A stretch of 10,252 nt of DNA, from NCBI GenBank assembly GCA_020434465.1, contig JAGRAS010000035.1:1-10252 (forward strand), written 5' to 3'. Positions 6,750 through 10,252 of this stretch are shown piece after piece (position 1 is the stretch's first letter; each line of letters starts with the position of its first letter). Made by a program: the position numbers and the translations under genes. The notes under the pieces are model-generated. The model made no database searches. It saw nothing but the letters and a program-made list of their open reading frames with translations, and was not told the origin of the DNA. This stretch comes from Bdellovibrionales bacterium (lineage in GTDB: Bacteria; Bdellovibrionota; UBA2361; JAGRAS01).

Positions 6750-6864
6750 AAAAGTTAATTATATCAAATAATTAAAGTAGGCAAACAAGATTTAAGCAAA
6801 AATTGATTCTTTGTTTTTTAATTGCTAGGGTAAATAAGCCAAAACAACGTTATAGGATCCTCAG

Positions 6865-8748
6865 ATGTTTGAAAAAGTAATTAAAAGAACTACAACAGGA
6901 ATTTCTTTATTAGCACTTAGCCTTGCCGCTTGTGGTGAAAAACCAAAATCCACAAAAGAGACAATTGATCCACCTCCCCATTCGGCTGATGCTGATTTAG
7001 ATACTAAAGCAAGAGATAACACTCAAACTGAAATTCTACCTGAAAATAATCTTGAAGATCTAAAACTTCCTCCAAGAGAATTAGAAGAAGCTATTAGTGA
7101 AGAAGCAGGGAATACTGAAATTACTTTAAATCTTCCATTTCCTCTGTTAGCTGAAGGTAATAATGAAGAAGCAGAGTTAAACGATGATTCACTAAGTGAG
7201 CAAAAAGAAGGCCAGTCAATATATGCTAAATTGGCAGATGAAGAATTTAATTTTACACCAGAAGAGGAAGAAATTCGTAAAGAGTGGCACACAAGACTGA
7301 TTAGCTTATTACCTGAAGAAAGATCAGCAGTATTTAAAGGTTTGAGAAGTCAAATAGAATTGGTTATTTATCTTGAAAATCATGAAAACCCAGAAATTGT
7401 AACAAAACTCAATAAGATGCTTGATGCTTACTTTGAAATTGGCGTAGCACAGGAGATTAACAACTTGTATATACCAACAGGAGTTCGTGAGAAAATTTGT
7501 TTAAATAATCCATTTTCTAGCGTTCCATCTTGTGATCGTTGGCCATATTCAGAGGATACTTTTTCTCCTCTTTTATATGCCTTAGCACTTCTAAATTTAA
7601 ATGATCCCAATAAAGCAAGAGAGATTGTATTAAAAGCATGTGTATTAACACCATCTGATGTTTGTTTACAACCTGATTATAATGAAAAATATAATGAGAA
7701 AGTTCAAAATGTACTAAGCGCTTTAGATAACTTAACTGGAAATATAGCAAAACTTGCTCATAAGATTTTAGAAACTTTTAAAGACTCAGCTTTAAAGCAT
7801 ACAGACTTTTATCAAAAATACAGAGAAGAACTCAGAAATTCTGGTTTTGAAAATGACTATATATTTTTTAGGTCAAAAGAATTTTTAACTTTATGTGGTT
7901 TAAGCGAGGTAGAAGTATTTACACCAGAAAGCTTTAGAGCTGAAACCTACGTGATATCTGGAAACCCTCCAAATGGATTTAGAGATCTAGTTGAAAAATC
8001 GATGAGATTTAAACAAGAAATTAGAGCTTTATTTACTAATGCAGAAATTCCAATCCTTGATGTAACTATTGAAGAAGTTTTAGCTCCCGAATTAAAACAA
8101 AACCCAGAAGTTTTAACTCTTAACGAAGCAGAATCTGAAGTATTAAAAATTTACTCTCGTTATGGGTTTATACCTGAAGAGTTTAAAAATAGAGAAGATT
8201 TAGCGCATTTAACACTTGGAAAAGCAATGTGGATTGTTCCCTGTGAACAGGTCTCTGGCTTAGCAAATGATTATATTCTTGCGTATGGAAAAGAACTTGA
8301 TTATAGAGCCGAATCAGATCTGCAAGAACTGAAAAAATTAGAAAGAAAGGCTTTTGCAAAGCTACTCGCTCAAACAGAAGGAAAGCCTATTTTACATGAA
8401 GACTTTAAGGTGTTTTTAGATAAGTTTTTTCAAGAAGAAATTGAAAAAGAGCGACACAAGGTATTAAAGCCAATATTTGAACGATATATAATTGATGAAT
8501 CTAGAAAACTAGATGGCTTCGGAGTTATTATCTCAGATGATAATTTAAAACTTGCATTAAATGCATCTAATTCATCAATTATAAGAAGAGATGATACACC
8601 ACGATTAGAATTTTCAGAAGTTTCAATATACGGATCAAAGATTGGAGACTACTACTATCAAACAGTTTTAAACTCTCTTGAAGTTGCTCTACAGCAAAGA
8701 AGAGGGGAGAGAGTATTGCCCTCTCCTGGAAACGAAGCCTACCTTTAA
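6865..8748 (+). CDS. Lipoprotein of unknown function
   Basis: The 627-residue product starts with a lipoprotein signal: charged n-region (MFEKVIKR), a hydrophobic core and the lipobox LAAC, with the lipid-modified Cys at 23. Mature residues 24 to about 130 are acidic, Ser/Glu/Pro-rich and probably disordered; the rest looks mainly helical and charged. I recognise no catalytic motif or repeat. The mature part has several cysteines (for example in CLNNPFSSVPSCDRW and CVLTPSDVCLQPD) that could form disulphides if periplasmic. Residue 24 is Gly rather than Asp, so outer-membrane sorting is possible. The ATG at 6865 has AGGA about 8 nt upstream. The same frame is open for 72 codons beyond the TAA, so this protein may be a shortened form. 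Confidence 0.8.
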   Translation: MFEKVIKRTTTGISLLALSLAACGEKPKSTKETIDPPPHSADADLDTKARDNTQTEILPENNLEDLKLPPRELEEAISEEAGNTEITLNLPFPLLAEGNNEEAELNDDSLSEQKEGQSIYAKLADEEFNFTPEEEEIRKEWHTRLISLLPEERSAVFKGLRSQIELVIYLENHENPEIVTKLNKMLDAYFEIGVAQEINNLYIPTGVREKICLNNPFSSVPSCDRWPYSEDTFSPLLYALALLNLNDPNKAREIVLKACVLTPSDVCLQPDYNEKYNEKVQNVLSALDNLTGNIAKLAHKILETFKDSALKHTDFYQKYREELRNSGFENDYIFFRSKEFLTLCGLSEVEVFTPESFRAETYVISGNPPNGFRDLVEKSMRFKQEIRALFTNAEIPILDVTIEEVLAPELKQNPEVLTLNEAESEVLKIYSRYGFIPEEFKNREDLAHLTLGKAMWIVPCEQVSGLANDYILAYGKELDYRAESDLQELKKLERKAFAKLLAQTEGKPILHEDFKVFLDKFFQEEIEKERHKVLKPIFERYIIDESRKLDGFGVIISDDNLKLALNASNSSIIRRDDTPRLEFSEVSIYGSKIGDYYYQTVLNSLEVALQQRRGERVLPSPGNEAYL

Positions 8749-8967
8749 TTTGCAAATAAAAAAATCGCATCTCTAGTTAATCAAGTAGCAGAAGTTACGG
8801 AAACTTTAACAAAAGTTCCTGAAGGAGGACTCCTTGAAAAAGCTATCTTCGAAGGACTAAAAGAAGCAAAACTTGTCACAGGTGAAATGTTTGCTGGCGA
8901 AAATTGGGGAAAGATTCTTGCTATTGCTAAAGAAGTACGTGAGATGATTGGAAACTACACTAATTAG
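8749..8967 (+). pseudogene. In-frame open continuation of the lipoprotein gene after its stop, 72 codons
   Basis: Directly after the lipoprotein TAA (8746-8748) the same frame runs 72 sense codons to TAG at 8965-8967. The translation begins FANKKIASLVNQVAEV and ends EVREMIGNYTN; it is amphipathic-helix-like and uses GAA, AAA and GCT codons as the real genes nearby do. The other two plus frames are closed within this stretch. No ATG, GTG or TTG occurs in frame before codon 47, and no Shine-Dalgarno serves one, so it is not a separate gene with its own start. The simplest reading is a nonsense mutation (for instance CAA, GAA or AAA to TAA) that cut the C-terminus of the lipoprotein. Stop readthrough, or the remnant of a lost neighbouring gene, are alternatives. 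Confidence 0.55.
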
Positions 8968-9064
8968 TCTTAGGCAGTAAGAGATTTAGAAAAATCCCAG
9001 TTATCGCAGCTAAACCTATTCCTTGCATGCTGAAAGCTTCGGTGCCAATTACCATTATTGTAGC
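8960..9064 (-). pseudogene. Remnant C-terminus of a uracil/xanthine permease (NCS2 family)
   Basis: On the minus strand 34 codons end at TAG (8962-8960) and contain QGIGLAAITGIFLNLLLP. This is the last transmembrane segment typical of nucleobase:cation symporter-2 proteins such as UraA, preceded by ATIMVIGTEAFSM. Full-length members have about 400-450 residues. Upstream of 9064 the match goes on only in a shifted frame (GFLTDSLIVA at about 9064-9093) and then meets stops in all frames, so the gene is broken and mostly deleted. Nothing else convincing is seen in 9094-9209 beyond the leader of the next gene. It is the only trace of a gene in the right arm that points towards the origin. Confidence 0.6.
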
Positions 9065-9209
9065 GCCACAATAAGTGAATCTGTCAAAAATCCGACAATT
9101 TTAGGCATTAGATGCTTAAGGAAAATAAATAATCACAGGATCTTATCTCAGTTTACCCTGGCACAGACACTGCAACTAAAAGCTATGGACTTATGGAGAA
9201 GTTTAACTA

Positions 9210-10139
9210 ATGAAGATTGATTTTTTAGGTCGCTATGGTGATGTTTCACGACTGCTAGACGCGCCAACTAAGCAAGTTGCAGAAGAAAAACTGCCCTCAG
9301 AGTTTGCTACCCTTCTTGGGGATATCTCTCCATTTAAGCCTAAAGAACCTAAAATTATTGAAGAAAAAGAGCTTATCCAGCCAAAGATAGTTGCTCCAAA
9401 ACCAAAAGAAGAAAGCCCAATGGCTCGTTTTAATTTCCCTCTTCCAGAGCTAAAAATGCCAGGGCTAGAGCCAATCAAGATAGCTCCTAAATTGCCAGAG
9501 CCTGTCAATCCGCCTGAGGTAAGTGTCAAAACACCAGAAGGCGTTATTGCAAGAAGAATAAAGATTGAAAAGCAAGCCTTACATGAGCTACCAAAGCCTG
9601 AACGAATCAGCAGTATCAGTAAACTAGTAAATGAGTTCGGTGTTAATCAAGGAATTGATCCTTTGCTAGGAATGGCAGTAGTTGGAGCTGAGTCAAACTA
9701 TAATCCTTTAGCTGTCAGTTCAGATGGCCATGAGAGTAAAGGTCTATTTCAGTTATTAGATAGTACAGGTAATCAACTTTTTACTGAAAATAATCTAGAA
9801 GGGGAATATGACCCATTTAATCCAGAACAGAATGTAAAGCTTGGTGTAAGTTATTTACGTAAGTTACACGATATTTTCAGTTCATCAACAAAACTACCAA
9901 ACAATCTTTCCACTGTAGCGGCGGCAAATTCCTCCTCTTTGGAAAAACTTGCCGTGGCAGCTTTCAATGCCGGCGAGGGTAGAGTGGCTAGTGCACAGGA
10001 GCGTGCATTACGTGCTGGAATGAATCCAGCAGATTACGACAGTGTATCTATTTATCTGCCTGAATCCACACAAGAATATGTTCAAAAAGTTTTTTCTTCA
10101 AAGCTTAAATTTGAAGCAGAAATAGAAAGCAAAGAATAG
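9210..10139 (+). CDS. Lytic transglycosylase, SLT/LysM-type catalytic domain, no signal peptide
   Basis: It should cleave peptidoglycan between N-acetylmuramate and N-acetylglucosamine, forming 1,6-anhydro ends. The 309 residues have a C-terminal Slt35/Slt70-like domain at about 132-300: catalytic Glu161 in GAESNYNPLAVS, then KGLFQLL (177-183), NVKLGVSYL (208-216), AAFNAGEGRV (250-259) and QEYVQKV (288-294). Residues 1-130 carry no hydrophobic segment and are rich in Pro, Lys and Glu (41-105), a flexible linker. Lack of a signal peptide suggests export by another route, for example the flagellar or a type III/IV machine, as for rod-cap hydrolases; this is inference. The ATG at 9210 has GGAGAAG about 8-11 nt upstream. 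The next gene starts 24 nt after its stop, so it probably heads an operon. Confidence 0.88.
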   Translation: MKIDFLGRYGDVSRLLDAPTKQVAEEKLPSEFATLLGDISPFKPKEPKIIEEKELIQPKIVAPKPKEESPMARFNFPLPELKMPGLEPIKIAPKLPEPVNPPEVSVKTPEGVIARRIKIEKQALHELPKPERISSISKLVNEFGVNQGIDPLLGMAVVGAESNYNPLAVSSDGHESKGLFQLLDSTGNQLFTENNLEGEYDPFNPEQNVKLGVSYLRKLHDIFSSSTKLPNNLSTVAAANSSSLEKLAVAAFNAGEGRVASAQERALRAGMNPADYDSVSIYLPESTQEYVQKVFSSKLKFEAEIESKE

Positions 10140-10162
10140 TTAAAAAGAGCAGGTAAGGAGAG

Positions 10163-10252
10163 ATGGCAAGGGGATTGCAATGGTATTGGTTCAAAGAAAT
10201 TCGTGCCCCTTTTGCGCATCATACGCTGTTGCGAACAGAGGTAGGTTTTTTA
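10163..10252 (+). CDS. Start of an unidentified gene, cut by the window edge
   Basis: An ATG at 10163 follows AAGGAG and opens 30 codons (MARGLQWYWFKEIRAP and on) to the end. The spacing from GGAG to this ATG is only 2 nt, which is short. A second open frame starts with ATG at 10180 behind AAGGGG at 5-6 nt spacing and gives MVLVQRNSCPFCASYAVANR, with a CxxC-type pair. Either could be the real gene; the third frame closes with a TAG. No function is assigned. This stretch looks less AT-rich than its neighbours. Confidence 0.35.
   Translation, partial: MARGLQWYWFKEIRAPFAHHTLLRTEVGFL

Noticed and set aside
6758..6778. TTAATTAT/ATAATTAA hairpin after ppa as a terminator
   Set aside because: The stem is all A/T with no following T run, so it is too weak to call.
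7023..7292. Minus-strand open frames within the lipoprotein gene
   Set aside because: Antisense shadows of a strongly coding plus frame, with no start signals.
9023..9220. Plus-strand 65-codon open frame between the lipoprotein and transglycosylase genes
   Set aside because: No Shine-Dalgarno, His/Ser/Cys-rich noise-like translation, overlaps the permease remnant on the other strand and the transglycosylase start.
1..10252. tRNA, rRNA, CRISPR array or transposase
   Set aside because: No cloverleaf-like segment, regular spacer-repeat array, terminal inverted repeats or transposase motif was seen by eye on either strand.

Overview
The window is AT-rich bacterial DNA and reads as the replication and partition locus of a replicon, flanked by housekeeping genes. 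The host is probably a diderm (Gram-negative-type) bacterium, because there is a lipoprotein with a clean lipobox and a soluble-type lytic transglycosylase. I cannot assign a phylum from sequence alone.

Left arm, minus strand, read away from the centre: parA (GTG start), parB (overlapping parA by 32 nt), folC (GTG start), and a short-chain prenyl diphosphate synthase (ispA-like) that runs off the left edge. Two near-identical 17-bp odd-centred palindromes lie between parB and folC. One overlaps the folC start codon.

Centre, about 3781-4431, has no protein gene but is dense in repeats. It holds hexamer AATGAC repeats in front of parA, at least three scattered iteron copies, a run of about eight iterons in strict 22-bp register (4110-4285), and then a very AT-rich stretch leading into the initiator gene. 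This is the architecture of an iteron-controlled, plasmid-type replication origin. No DnaA-box cluster was seen.

Right arm, plus strand: a replication initiator of the RepA/RPA type, a family I inorganic pyrophosphatase (ppa), a 627-residue lipoprotein of unknown function, and a lytic transglycosylase without a signal peptide. A further gene begins at the right edge. After the lipoprotein stop codon the same frame stays open for 72 more codons. Immediately beyond, on the minus strand, is the decayed C-terminus of a uracil/xanthine permease.

Every intact gene is transcribed away from the iteron region, as expected for genes aligned with forks leaving an active bidirectional origin. A plasmid-type rep-iteron-parAB module next to folC, an isoprenoid synthase and ppa suggests a chromid, an integrated plasmid, or a chromosome using a plasmid-like origin. 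The window alone cannot decide among these.
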